NCBI GenBank assembly: GCA_964057225.1
Contig: OZ059894.1
Span: 744,001-808,000 of the forward strand
Origin: Auanema rhodensis
Lineage: Eukaryota; Nematoda; Chromadorea; Rhabditida; Rhabditidae
Reading direction: 5' to 3'
DNA length: 64,000 nucleotides
Positions 26,729 through 40,283 of this stretch are shown here, piece after piece; the stretch's first letter is position 1, and each line of letters begins with the position of its first letter. The position numbers were made by a program, and so were the translations under genes. The notes below the pieces were generated by a model that saw nothing but the letters and a program-made list of their open reading frames with translations, had not been told where the DNA came from and did not search any database.

Positions 26729-29202
26729 TTCACGTGAATTTCAAAGTCATGGTTACCATGCACCGATATCAATAAAAATTTGTTTTTAGACTAATATGGA
26801 CATGGAGAATCTAATTTTGAAAACCGCATCTCTTTATCTTTCACGTGAAGCGAGTTATATACCAAGTGCACATCACGTGTACATTTAATTAGCATAAATT
26901 AAAGTTCACGTAAATTTCAAAGTCATGGTTACCATGCACCAATATCAATAAAAATTTGTTTTTAGACTAATATGGACATGGGGAATCTAATTTTGAAAAC
27001 CGCATCTCTTTATCTTTCACGTGAAGCGAGTTATATACCAAGTGCACATCACGTGTACATTTAATTAGCATAAATTAAAGTTCACGTAAATTTCAAAGTC
27101 ATGGTTACCATGCACCAATATCAATAAAAATTTGTTTTTAGACTAATATGGACATGGGGAATCTAATTTTGAAAACCGCATCTCTTTATCTTTCACGTGA
27201 AGCGAGTTACATACCAAGTGCACATCACGTGTACATTTAATTAGCATAAATTAAAGTTCACGTAAATTTCAAAGTCATGGTTACCATGCACCAATATCAA
27301 TAAAAATTTGTTTTTAGACTAATATGGACATGGGGAATCTAATTTTGAAAACCGCATCTCTTTATCTTTCACGTGAAGCAAGTTACATACCAAGTGCACA
27401 TCACGTGTACATTTAATTAGCATAAATTTAAGTTCACGTAAATTTCAAAGTCATGGTTACCATGCACCAATATCAATAAAAATTTGTTTTTAGACTAATA
27501 TGGACATGGGGAATCTAATTTTGAAAACCGCATCTCTTTATCTTTCACGTGAAGCAAGTTACATACCAAGTGCACATCACGTGTACATTTAATTAGCATA
27601 AATTTAAGTTCACGTAAATTTCAAAGTCATGGTTACCATGAACCAATATCAATAAAAATTTGTTTTTAGACTAATATGGACATGGGGAATCTAATTTTGA
27701 AAACCGGTTCTCTTTATCTTTCACGTGAAGCGAGTTACATACCAAGTGCACATCACGTGTACATTTAATTAGCATAAATTAAAGTTCACGTGAATTTCAA
27801 AGCCATGGTTACCATGCACCAATATCAATAAAAATTTGTTTTTAGACTAATATGGACATGGGGAATCTAATTTTGAAAACCGCATCTCTTTATCTTTCAC
27901 GTGAAGCGAGTTACATACCAAGTGCACATCACGTGTACATTTAATTAGCATAAATTAAAGTTCACGTGAATTTCAAAGTCATGGTTACCATGCACCAATA
28001 TCAATAAAAATTTGTTTTTAGACTAATATGGACATGGGGAATCTAATTTTGAAAACCGCATCTCTTTATCTTTCACGTGAAGCGAGTTACATACCAAGTG
28101 CACATCACGTGTACATTTAATTAGCATAAATTTAAGTTCACGTAAATTTCAAAGTCATGGTTACCATGAACCAATATCAATAAAAATTTGTTTTTAGACT
28201 AATATGGACATGGGGAATCTAATTTTGAAAACCGCATCTCTTTATCTTTCACGTGAAGCGAGTTACATACCAAGTGCACATCACGTGTACATTTAATTAG
28301 CATAAATTAAAGTTCACGTGAATTTCAAAGTCATGGTTACCATGCACCAATATCAATAAAAATTTGTTTTTAGACTAATATGGACATGGGGAATCTAATT
28401 TTGAAAACCGCATCTCTTTATCTTTCACGTGAAGCGAGTTACATACCAAGTGCACATCACGTGTACATTTAATTAGCATAAATTAAAGTTCACGTAAATT
28501 TCAAAGTCATGGTTACCATGCACCAATATCAATAAAAATTTGTTTTTAGACTAATATGGACATGGGGAATCTAATTTTGAAAACCGCATCTCTTTATCTT
28601 TCACGTGAAGCGAGTTACATACCAAGTGCACATCACGTGTACATTTAATTAGCATAAATTAAAGTTCACGTAAATTTCAAAGTCATGGTTACCATGCACC
28701 AATATCAATAAAAATTTGTTTTTAGACTAATATGAACATGGGGAATCTAATTTTGAAAACCGCATCTCTTTATCTTTCACGTGAAGCGAGTTACATACCA
28801 AGTGCACATCACGTGTACATTTAATTAGCATAAATTAAAGTTCACGTAAATTTCAAAGTCATGGTTACCATGCACCAATATCAATAAAAATTTGTTTTTA
28901 GACTAATATGGACATGGGGAATCTAATTTTAAAAACCGCATCTCTTTATCTTTCACGTGAAGCGAGTTACAGACCAAGTGCACATCACGTGTACATTTAA
29001 TTAGCATAAATTAAAGTTCACGTGAATTTCAAAGTCATGGTTACCATGCACCAATATCAATAAAAATTTGTTTTTAGACTAATATGGACATGGAGAATCT
29101 AATTTTGAAAACCGCATCTCTTTATCTTTCACGTGAAGCGAGTTACATACCAAGTGCACATCACGTGTACATTTAATTAGCATAAATTAAAGTTCACGTG
29201 AA
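26729..29202. other. Cluster of third-box CACGTG gains
   Basis: The degenerate third box TTCACGTAAA is TTCACGTGAA in six monomers at 26,729-26,738, 27,785-27,794, 27,961-27,970, 28,313-28,322, 29,017-29,026 and 29,193-29,202. The result is identical to the first-box palindrome, so these monomers carry three CACGTG hexamers. The two earlier examples (13,530 and 16,698) lie in zone B duplicates. Copying from the first box by short-tract conversion or a simple A-to-G change are both possible. Confidence 0.8.
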
Positions 29203-29563
29203 TTTCAAAGTCATGGTTACCATGCACCAATATCAATAAAAATTTGTTTTTAGACTAATATGGACATGGAGAATCTAATTTTGAAAACCGCATCTCTTTA
29301 TCTTTCACGTGAAGCGAGTTACATACCAAGTGCACATCACGTGTACATTTAATTAGCATAAATTAAAGTTCACGTAAATTTCAAAGTCATGGATACCATG
29401 AAGCAATATCAATAAAAATTTGTTTTTAGACTAATATGGACATGGGGAATCTAATTTTGAAAACCGCATGTCTTCATCTTTCACGTGAAGCGAGTTACAT
29501 ACCAAGTGCACATCACGTGTACATTTAATTAGCATAAATTAAAGTTCACGTAAATTTCAAAGT

Positions 29564-30793
29564 CATGGTTACCATGCACCAATATCAATAAAAATTCGTT
29601 TTTAGACTAATATGGACATGGGGAATCTAATTTTAAAACCGCATCTTTTTATCTTTCACGTGAAGCGAGTTACATACCAAGTGCACATCACGTGTACATT
29701 TAATTAGCATAAATTAAAGTTCACGTAAATTTCAAAGTCATGGTTACCATGAACCAATATCAATAAAAATTTGTTTTTAGACTAATATGGACATGGGGAA
29801 TCTAATTTTGAAAACCGCATCTCTTTATCTTTCACTTGAAGCGAGTTACATACCAAGTGCACATCACGTGTACATTTAATTAGCATAAATTAAAGTTCAC
29901 GTAAATTTCAAAGTCATGGTTACCATGAAGCAATATCAATAAAAATTTGTTTTTAGACTAATATGGACATGGGGAATCTAATTTTGAAAACCGCATGTCT
30001 TCATCTTTCACGTGAAGCGAGTTACATACCAAGTGCACATCACGTGTACATTTAATTAGCATAAATTAAAGTTCACGTAAATTTCAAAGTCATGGTTACC
30101 ATGCACCAATATCAATAAAAATTTGTTTTTAGACTAATATGGACATGGGGAATCTAATTTTGAAAACCGCATCTCTTTATCTTTCACGTGAAGCGAGTTA
30201 CATACCAAGTGCACATCACGTGTACATTTAATTAGCATAAATTAAAGTTCACGTAAATTTCAAAGTCATGGTTACCATGCACCAATATCAATAAAAATTT
30301 GTTTTTAGACTAATATGGACATGGGGAATCTAATTTTGAAAACCGCATCTCTTTATCGTTCACGTGAAGCGAGTTACATACCAAGGGCACATCACGTGTA
30401 CATTTAATTAGCATAAATTAAAGTTCACGTAAATTTCAAAGTCATGGTTACCATGCACCAATATCAATAAAAATTTGTTTTTAGACTAATATGGACATGG
30501 GGAATCTAATTTTGAAACCGCATCTCTTTATCTTTCACGTGAAACGAGTTACATACCAAGTGCTCATCACGTGTACATTTAATTAGCATAAATTAAAGTT
30601 CACGTAAATTTCAAAGTCATGGTTACCATGAACCAATATCAATAAAAATTTGTTTTTAGACTAATATGGACATGGGGAATCTAATTTTGAAAACCGCATC
30701 TCTTTATCTTTCACGTGAAGCGAGTTACATACCAAGGGCACATCACGTGTACATTTAATTAGCATAAATTAAAGTTCACGTAAATTTCAAAGT
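29564..30793. repeat. Zone D unit 1: W-X-Y-Z1-Z2-V-U (7 monomers)
   Basis: This 1,230-bp unit has two 175-bp monomers. The same order returns at 37,649-38,878 and 39,054-40,283, making it the most frequent full-length unit of the zone. A Y-type monomer with GGATACC immediately precedes it. Confidence 0.85.
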
Positions 30794-31848
30794 CATGGTT
30801 ACCATGCACCAATATCAATAAAAATTCGTTTTTAGACTAATATGGACATGGGGAATCTAATTTTAAAACCGCATCTTTTTATCTTTCACGTGAAGCGAGT
30901 TACATACCAAGTGCACATCACGTGTACATTTAATTAGCATAAATTAAAGTTCACGTAAATTTCAAAGTCATGGTTACCATGAACCAATATCAATAAAAAT
31001 TTGTTTTTAGACTAATATGGACATGGGGAATCTAATTTTGAAAACCGCATCTCTTTATCTTTCACTTGAAGCGAGTTACATACCAAGTGCACATCACGTG
31101 TACATTTAATTAGCATAAATTAAAGTTCACGTAAATTTCAAAGTCATGGTTACCATGAAGCAATATCAATAAAAATTTGTTTTTAGACTAATATGGACAT
31201 GGGGAATCTAATTTTGAAAACCGCATCTCTTTATCTTTCACTTGAAGCGAGTTACATACCAAGTGCACATCACGTGTACATTTAATTAGCATAAATTAAA
31301 GTTCACGTAAATTTCAAAGTCATGGTTACCATGAACCAATATCAATAAAAATTTGTTTTTAGACTAATATGGACATGGGGAATCCAATTTTGAAAACCGC
31401 ATCTCTTTATCTTTCACGTGAAGCGAGTTACATACCAAGTGCACATCACGTGTACATTTAATTAGCATAAATTAAAGTTCACGTAAATTTCAAAGTCATG
31501 GTTACCATGAACCAATATCAATAAAAATTTGTTTTTAGACTAATATGGACATGGGGAATCTAATTTTGAAAACCGCATCTCTTTATCTTTCACGTGAAAC
31601 GAGTTACATACCAAGTGCTCATCACGTGTACATTTAATTAGCATAAATTAAAGTTCACGTAAATTTCAAAGTCATGGTTACCATGAACCAATATCAATAA
31701 AAATTTGTTTTTAGACTAATATGGACATGGGGAATCTAATTTTGAAAACCGCATCTCTTTATCTTTCACGTGAAGCGAGTTACATACCAAGGGCACATCA
31801 CGTGTACATTTAATTAGCATAAATTAAAGTTCACGTAAATTTCAAAGT
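30794..31848. repeat. Zone D unit 2: W-X-Y'-S-R-U (6 monomers)
   Basis: This 1,055-bp unit recurs at 32,551-33,605. Y' combines the GAAGCAAT start of Y with the CACTTG of X, so it looks like an X/Y recombinant monomer. Confidence 0.85.
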
Positions 31849-32550
31849 CATGGTTACCATGCACCAATATCAATAAAAATTCGTTTTTAGACTAATATGG
31901 ACATGGGGAATCTAATTTTAAAACCGCATCTTTTTATCTTTCACGTGAAGCGAGTTACATACCAAGTGCACATCACGTGTACATTTAATTAGCATAAATT
32001 AAAGTTCACGTAAATTTCAAAGTCATGGTTACCATGCACTAATATCAATAAAAATTTGTTTTTAGACTAATATGGACATGGGGAATCTAATTTTGAAAAC
32101 CGCATCTCTTTATCTTTCACGTGAAGCGAGTTACATACCAAGTGCACATCACGTGTACATTTAATTAGCATAAATTAAAGTTCACGTAAATTTCAAAGTC
32201 ATGGTTACCATGCACCAATATCAATAAAAATTTGTTTTTAGACTAATATGGACATGGGGAATCTAATTTTGAAACCGCATCTCTTTATCTTTCACGTGAA
32301 ACGAGTTACATACCAAGTGCTCATCACGTGTACATTTAATTAGCATAAATTAAAGTTCACGTAAATTTCAAAGTCATGGTTACCATGAACCAATATCAAT
32401 AAAAATTTGTTTTTGGACTAATATGGACATGGGGAATCTAATTTTGAAAACCGCATCTCTTTATCTTTCACGTGAAGCGAGTTACATACCAAGGGCACAT
32501 CACGTGTACATTTAATTAGCATAAATTAAAGTTCACGTAAATTTCAAAGT
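31849..32550. repeat. Zone D unit 3: W-T-V-U (4 monomers)
   Basis: At 702 bp this is the shortest multi-monomer unit. Its U monomer has a private change, TTTTTGGACT. Together with unit 2 it forms a 10-monomer superunit (30,794-32,550), whose order restarts at 32,551. Confidence 0.85.
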
Positions 32551-33605
32551 CATGGTTACCATGCACCAATATCAATAAAAATTCGTTTTTAGACTAATAT
32601 GGACATGGGGAATCTAATTTTAAAACCGCATCTTTTTATCTTTCACGTGAAGCGAGTTACATACCAAGTGCACATCACGTGTACATTTAATTAGCATAAA
32701 TTAAAGTTCACGTAAATTTCAAAGTCATGGTTACCATGAACCAATATCAATAAAAATTTGTTTTTAGACTAATATGGACATGGGGAATCTAATTTTGAAA
32801 ACCGCATCTCTTTATCTTTCACTTGAAGCGAGTTACATACCAAGTGCACATCACGTGTACATTTAATTAGCATAAATTAAAGTTCACGTAAATTTCAAAG
32901 TCATGGTTACCATGAAGCAATATCAATAAAAATTTGTTTTTAGACTAATATGGACATGGGGAATCTAATTTTGAAAACCGCATCTCTTTATCTTTCACTT
33001 GAAGCGAGTTACATACCAAGTGCACATCACGTGTACATTTAATTAGCATAAATTAAAGTTCACGTAAATTTCAAAGTCATGGTTACCATGAACCAATATC
33101 AATAAAAATTTGTTTTTAGACTAATATGGACATGGGGAATCCAATTTTGAAAACCGCATCTCTTTATCTTTCACGTGAAGCGAGTTACATACCAAGTGCA
33201 CATCACGTGTACATTTAATTAGCATAAATTAAAGTTCACGTAAATTTCAAAGTCATGGTTACCATGAACCAATATCAATAAAAATTTGTTTTTAGACTAA
33301 TATGGACATGGGGAATCTAATTTTGAAAACCGCATCTCTTTATCTTTCACGTGAAACGAGTTACATACCAAGTGCTCATCACGTGTACATTTAATTAGCA
33401 TAAATTAAAGTTCACGTAAATTTCAAAGTCATGGTTACCATGAACCAATATCAATAAAAATTTGTTTTTAGACTAATATGGACATGGGGAATCTAATTTT
33501 GAAAACCGCATCTCTTTATCTTTCACGTGAAGCGAGTTACATACCAAGGGCACATCACGTGTACATTTAATTAGCATAAATTAAAGTTCACGTAAATTTC
33601 AAAGT
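32551..33605. repeat. Zone D unit 4: W-X-Y'-S-R-U (6 monomers)
   Basis: This repeats unit 2 at an offset of 1,757 bp, with the same Y' recombinant monomer. Confidence 0.85.
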
Positions 33606-34484
33606 CATGGTTACCATGCACCAATATCAATAAAAATTCGTTTTTAGACTAATATGGACATGGGGAATCTAATTTTAAAACCGCATCTTTTTATCTTTCA
33701 CGTGAAGCGAGTTACATACCAAGTGCACATCACGTGTACATTTAATTAGCATAAATTAAAGTTCACGTAAATTTCAAAGTCATGGTTACCATGCACTAAT
33801 ATCAATAAAAATTTGTTTTTAGACTAATATGGACATGGGGAATCTAATTTTGAAAACCGCATCTCTTTATCTTTCACGTGAAGCGAGTTACATACCAAGT
33901 GCACATCACGTGTACATTTAATTAGCATAAATTAAAGTTCACGTAAATTTCAAAGTCATGGTTACCATGAACCAATATCAATAAAAATTTGTTTTTAGAC
34001 TAATATGGACATGGGGAATCCCATTTTGAAAACCGCATCTCTTTATCTTTCACGTGAAGCGAGTTACATACCAAGTGCACATCACGTGTACATTTAATTA
34101 GCATAAATTAAAGTTCACGTAAATTTCAAAGTCATGGTTACCATGAACCAATATCAATAACAATTTGTTTTTAGACTAATATGGACATGGGGAATCTAAT
34201 TTTGAAAACCGCATCTCTTTATCTTTCACGTGAAACGAGTTACATACCAAGTGCTCATCACGTGTACATTTAATTAGCATAAATTAAAGTTCACGTAAAT
34301 TTCAAAGTCATGGTTACCATGAACCAATATCAATAAAAATTTGTTTTTAGACTAATATGGACATGGGGAATCTAATTTTGAAAACCGCATCTCTTTATCT
34401 TTCACGTGAAGCGAGTTACATACCAAGGGCACATCACGTGTACATTTAATTAGCATAAATTAAAGTTCACGTAAATTTCAAAGT
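33606..34484. repeat. Zone D unit 5: W-T-S-R-U (5 monomers)
   Basis: This 879-bp unit recurs at 35,364-36,242. R carries AATAACAATTT in both. S here reads GGAATCCCAT, against GGAATCCAAT in the later copy. Confidence 0.85.
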
Positions 34485-35363
34485 CATGGTTACCATGCAC
34501 CAATATCAATAAAAATTCGTTTTTAGACTAATATGGACATGGGGAATCTAATTTTAAAACCGCATCTTTTTATCTTTCACGTGAAGCGAGTTACATACCA
34601 AGTGCACATCACGTGTACATTTAATTAGCATAAATTAAAGTTCACGTAAATTTCAAAGTCATGGTTACCATGAACCAATATCAATAAAAATTTGTTTTTA
34701 GACTAATATGGACATGGGGAATCTAATTTTGAAAACCGCATCTCTTTATCTTTCACTTGAAGCGAGTTACATACCAAGTGCACATCACGTGTACATTTAA
34801 TTAGCATAAATTAAAGTTCACGTAAATTTCAAAGTCATGGTTACCATGAAGCAATATCAATAAAAATTTGTTTTTAGACTAATATGGACATGGGGAATCT
34901 AATTTTGAAAACCGCATGTCTTCATCTTTCACGTGAAGCGAGTTACATACCAAGTGCACATCACGTGTACATTTAATTAGCATAAATTAAAGTTCACGTA
35001 AATTTCAAAGTCATGGTTACCATGAACCAATATCAATAAAAATTTGTTTTTAGACTAATATGGACATGGGGAATCTAATTTTGAAAACCGCATCTCTTTA
35101 TCTTTCACGTGAAACGAGTTACATACCAAGTGCTCATCACGTGTACATTTAATTAGCATAAATTAAAGTTCACGTAAATTTCAAAGTCATGGTTACCATG
35201 AACCAATATCAATAAAAATTTGTTTTTAGACTAATATGGACATGGGGAATCTAATTTTGAAAACCGCATCTCTTTATCTTTCACGTGAAGCGAGTTACAT
35301 ACCAAGGGCACATCACGTGTACATTTAATTAGCATAAATTAAAGTTCACGTAAATTTCAAAGT
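34485..35363. repeat. Zone D unit 6: W-X-Y-R-U (5 monomers)
   Basis: This 879-bp unit joins the W-X-Y start of the 7-monomer unit to the R-U end of the 5- and 6-monomer units, so it appears to be a recombinant HOR. Confidence 0.8.
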
Positions 35364-36242
35364 CATGGTTACCATGCACCAATATCAATAAAAATTCGTT
35401 TTTAGACTAATATGGACATGGGGAATCTAATTTTAAAACCGCATCTTTTTATCTTTCACGTGAAGCGAGTTACATACCAAGTGCACATCACGTGTACATT
35501 TAATTAGCATAAATTAAAGTTCACGTAAATTTCAAAGTCATGGTTACCATGCACTAATATCAATAAAAATTTGTTTTTAGACTAATATGGACATGGGGAA
35601 TCTAATTTTGAAAACCGCATCTCTTTATCTTTCACGTGAAGCGAGTTACATACCAAGTGCACATCACGTGTACATTTAATTAGCATAAATTAAAGTTCAC
35701 GTAAATTTCAAAGTCATGGTTACCATGAACCAATATCAATAAAAATTTGTTTTTAGACTAATATGGACATGGGGAATCCAATTTTGAAAACCGCATCTCT
35801 TTATCTTTCACGTGAAGCGAGTTACATACCAAGTGCACATCACGTGTACATTTAATTAGCATAAATTAAAGTTCACGTAAATTTCAAAGTCATGGTTACC
35901 ATGAACCAATATCAATAACAATTTGTTTTTAGACTAATATGGACATGGGGAATCTAATTTTGAAAACCGCATCTCTTTATCTTTCACGTGAAACGAGTTA
36001 CATACCAAGTGCTCATCACGTGTACATTTAATTAGCATAAATTAAAGTTCACGTAAATTTCAAAGTCATGGTTACCATGAACCAATATCAATAAAAATTT
36101 GTTTTTAGACTAATATGGACATGGGGAATCTAATTTTGAAAACCGCATCTCTTTATCTTTCACGTGAAGCGAGTTACATACCAAGGGCACATCACGTGTA
36201 CATTTAATTAGCATAAATTAAAGTTCACGTAAATTTCAAAGT
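35364..36242. repeat. Zone D unit 7: W-T-S-R-U (5 monomers)
   Basis: This repeats unit 5 at an offset of 1,758 bp, including the AATAACAATTT change in R. Confidence 0.85.
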
Positions 36243-37648
36243 CATGGTTACCATGCACCAATATCAATAAAAATTCGTTTTTAGACTAATATGGACATGG
36301 GGAATCTAATTTTAAAACCGCATCTTTTTATCTTTCACGTGAAGCGAGTTACATACCAAGTGCACATCACGTGTACATTTAATTAGCATAAATTAAAGTT
36401 CACGTAAATTTCAAAGTCATGGTTACCATGAACCAATATCAATAAAAATTTGTTTTTAGACTAATATGGACATGGGGAATCTAATTTTGAAAACCGCATC
36501 TCTTTATCTTTCACTTGAAGCGAGTTACATACCAAGTGCACATCACGTGTACATTTAATTAGCATAAATTAAAGTTCACGTAAATTTCAAAGTCATGGTT
36601 ACCATGAAGCAATATCAATAAAAATTTGTTTTTAGACTAATATGGACATGGGGAATCTAATTTTGAAAACCGCATGTCTTCATCTTTCACGTGAAGCGAG
36701 TTACATACCAAGTGCACATCACGTGTACATTTAATTAGCATAAATTAAAGTTCACGTAAATTTCAAAGTCATGGTTACCATGCACCAATATCAATAAAAA
36801 TTTGTTTTTAGACTAATATGGACATGGGGAATCTAATTTTGAAAACCGCATCTCTTTATCTTTCACGTGAAGCGAGTTACATACCAAGTGCACATCACGT
36901 GTACATTTAATTAGCATAAATTAAAGTTCACGTAAATTTCAAAGTCATGGTTACCATGCACCAATATCAATAAAAATTTGTTTTTAGACTAATATGGACA
37001 TGGGGAATCTAATTTTGAAAACCGCATCTCTTTATCTTTCACGTGAAGCGAGTTACATACCAAGTGCACATCACGTGTACATTTAATTAGCATAAATTAA
37101 AGTTCACGTAAATTTCAAAGTCATGGTTACCATGCACCAATATCAATAAAAATTTGTTTTTAGACTAATATGGACATGGGGAATCTAATTTTGAAAACCG
37201 CATCTCTTTATCGTTCACGTGAAGCGAGTTACATACCAAGGGCACATCACGTGTACATTTAATTAGCATAAATTAAAGTTCACGTAAATTTCAAAGTCAT
37301 GGTTACCATGCACCAATATCAATAAAAATTTGTTTTTAGACTAATATGGACATGGGGAATCTAATTTTGAAACCGCATCTCTTTATCTTTCACGTGAAAC
37401 GAGTTACATACCAAGTGCTCATCACGTGTACATTTAATTAGCATAAATTAAAGTTCACGTAAATTTCAAAGTCATGGTTACCATGAACCAATATCAATAA
37501 AAATTTGTTTTTAGACTAATATGGACATGGGGAATCTAATTTTGAAAACCGCATCTCTTTATCTTTCACGTGAAGCGAGTTACATACCAAGGGCACATCA
37601 CGTGTACATTTAATTAGCATAAATTAAAGTTCACGTAAATTTCAAAGT
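36243..37648. repeat. Zone D unit 8: W-X-Y-Z1-Z1-Z2-V-U (8 monomers)
   Basis: This 1,406-bp unit is the 7-monomer unit with one plain Z1 monomer duplicated (36,772 and 36,948, approximately). Confidence 0.85.
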
Positions 37649-38878
37649 CATGGTTACCATGCACCAATATCAATAAAAATTCGTTTTTAGACTAATATGG
37701 ACATGGGGAATCTAATTTTAAAACCGCATCTTTTTATCTTTCACGTGAAGCGAGTTACATACCAAGTGCACATCACGTGTACATTTAATTAGCATAAATT
37801 AAAGTTCACGTAAATTTCAAAGTCATGGTTACCATGAACCAATATCAATAAAAATTTGTTTTTAGACTAATATGGACATGGGGAATCTAATTTTGAAAAC
37901 CGCATCTCTTTATCTTTCACTTGAAGCGAGTTACATACCAAGTGCACATCACGTGTACATTTAATTAGCATAAATTAAAGTTCACGTAAATTTCAAAGTC
38001 ATGGTTACCATGAAGCAATATCAATAAAAATTTGTTTTTAGACTAATATGGACATGGGGAATCTAATTTTGAAAACCGCATGTCTTCATCTTTCACGTGA
38101 AGCGAGTTACATACCAAGTGCACATCACGTGTACATTTAATTAGCATAAATTAAAGTTCACGTAAATTTCAAAGTCATGGTTACCATGCACCAATATCAA
38201 TAAAAATTTGTTTTTAGACTAATATGGACATGGGGAATCTAATTTTGAAAACCGCATCTCTTTATCTTTCACGTGAAGCGAGTTACATACCAAGTGCACA
38301 TCACGTGTACATTTAATTAGCATAAATTAAAGTTCACGTAAATTTCAAAGTCATGGTTACCATGCACCAATATCAATAAAAATTTGTTTTTAGACTAATA
38401 TGGACATGGGGAATCTAATTTTGAAAACCGCATCTCTTTATCGTTCACGTGAAGCGAGTTACATACCAAGGGCACATCACGTGTACATTTAATTAGCATA
38501 AATTAAAGTTCACGTAAATTTCAAAGTCATGGTTACCATGCACCAATATCAATAAAAATTTGTTTTTAGACTAATATGGACATGGGGAATCTAATTTTGA
38601 AACCGCATCTCTTTATCTTTCACGTGAAACGAGTTACATACCAAGTGCTCATCACGTGTACATTTAATTAGCATAAATTAAAGTTCACGTAAATTTCAAA
38701 GTCATGGTTACCATGAACCAATATCAATAAAAATTTGTTTTTAGACTAATATGGACATGGGGAATCTAATTTTGAAAACCGCATCTCTTTATCTTTCACG
38801 TGAAGCGAGTTACATACCAAGGGCACATCACGTGTACATTTAATTAGCATAAATTAAAGTTCACGTAAATTTCAAAGT
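37649..38878. repeat. Zone D unit 9: W-X-Y-Z1-Z2-V-U (7 monomers)
   Basis: This 1,230-bp unit has the same order and size as unit 1, 8,085 bp away. Confidence 0.85.
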
Positions 38879-39053
38879 CATGGTTACCATGCACCAATAT
38901 CAATAAAAATTCGTTTTTAGACTAATATGGACATGGGGAATCTAATTTTAAAACCGCATCTTTTTATCTTTCACGTGAAGCGAGTTACATACCAAGTGCA
39001 CATCACGTGTACATTTAATTAGCATAAATTAAAGTTCACGTAAATTTCAAAGT
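38879..39053. repeat. Zone D solo W monomer (175 bp)
   Basis: This extra W lies directly before another W (39,054). It is either a single-monomer duplication or a unit reduced to its first monomer. Confidence 0.85.
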
Positions 39054-40283
39054 CATGGTTACCATGCACCAATATCAATAAAAATTCGTTTTTAGACTAA
39101 TATGGACATGGGGAATCTAATTTTAAAACCGCATCTTTTTATCTTTCACGTGAAGCGAGTTACATACCAAGTGCACATCACGTGTACATTTAATTAGCAT
39201 AAATTAAAGTTCACGTAAATTTCAAAGTCATGGTTACCATGAACCAATATCAATAAAAATTTGTTTTTAGACTAATATGGACATGGGGAATCTAATTTTG
39301 AAAACCGCATCTCTTTATCTTTCACTTGAAGCGAGTTACATACCAAGTGCACATCACGTGTACATTTAATTAGCATAAATTAAAGTTCACGTAAATTTCA
39401 AAGTCATGGTTACCATGAAGCAATATCAATAAAAATTTGTTTTTAGACTAATATGGACATGGGGAATCTAATTTTGAAAACCGCATGTCTTCATCTTTCA
39501 CGTGAAGCGAGTTACATACCAAGTGCACATCACGTGTACATTTAATTAGCATAAATTAAAGTTCACGTAAATTTCAAAGTCATGGTTACCATGCACCAAT
39601 ATCAATAAAAATTTGTTTTTAGACTAATATGGACATGGGGAATCTAATTTTGAAAACCGCATCTCTTTATCTTTCACGTGAAGCGAGCTACATACCAAGT
39701 GCACATCACGTGTACATTTAATTAGCATAAATTAAAGTTCACGTAAATTTCAAAGTCATGGTTACCATGCACCAATATCAATAAAAATTTGTTTTTAGAC
39801 TAATATGGACATGGGGAATCTAATTTTGAAAACCGCATCTCTTTATCGTTCACGTGAAGCGAGTTACATACCAAGGGCACATCACGTGTACATTTAATTA
39901 GCATAAATTAAAGTTCACGTAAATTTCAAAGTCATGGTTACCATGCACCAATATCAATAAAAATTTGTTTTTAGACTAATATGGACATGGGGAATCTAAT
40001 TTTGAAACCGCATCTCTTTATCTTTCACGTGAAACGAGTTACATACCAAGTGCTCATCACGTGTACATTTAATTAGCATAAATTAAAGTTCACGTAAATT
40101 TCAAAGTCATGGTTACCATGAACCAATATCAATAAAAATTTGTTTTTAGACTAATATGGACATGGGGAATCTAATTTTGAAAACCGCATCTCTTTATCTT
40201 TCACGTGAAGCGAGTTACATACCAAGGGCACATCACGTGTACATTTAATTAGCATAAATTAAAGTTCACGTAAATTTCAAAGT
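39054..40283. repeat. Zone D unit 11: W-X-Y-Z1-Z2-V-U (7 monomers)
   Basis: This is the third full 7-monomer unit. Its Z1 has a private GCGAGCTAC change. It ends against a monomer at 40,284 that has AATTCG of W but not TTTTAAAACC or TCTTTTT, probably a W/plain crossover product closing the zone. Confidence 0.85.

Larger units (their letters stand above)
19357..29563. repeat. Zone C: 58 monomers
   Basis: This is the most consensus-like zone. Markers are GGATACC (about 22,174, 22,352, 24,813, 25,168 and 29,393), GGGAAATC (22,759 and 25,575), TATATACATGG (22,924 and 25,740) and CTTCATC. One monomer (19,357) is 175 bp. Towards the right end the third box repeatedly becomes TTCACGTGAA. Confidence 0.75.
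29564..40283. repeat. Zone D: 61 monomers in mosaic HORs
   Basis: Monomer types are: W (AATTCGTTTTTAG, TTTTAAAACC, TCTTTTT; 175 bp), X (CACTTGAAG), Y (GAAGCAAT with CATGTCTTCATC; Y' lacks the second part and has CACTTG), Z1 (plain), Z2 (TATCGTTC, CAAGGGC), V (TTTTGAAACC, GAAACGAG, GTGCTC; 175 bp), R (as V but full length with A at 14), S (GGAATCC), T (GCACTAAT) and U (CAAGGGC). W starts each unit, at 29,564, 30,794, 31,849, 32,551, 33,606, 34,485, 35,364, 36,243, 37,649, 38,879 and 39,054. Unit sizes sum to exactly 61 monomers, and the 16 short monomers (11 W, 5 V) explain the length. Confidence 0.85.
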
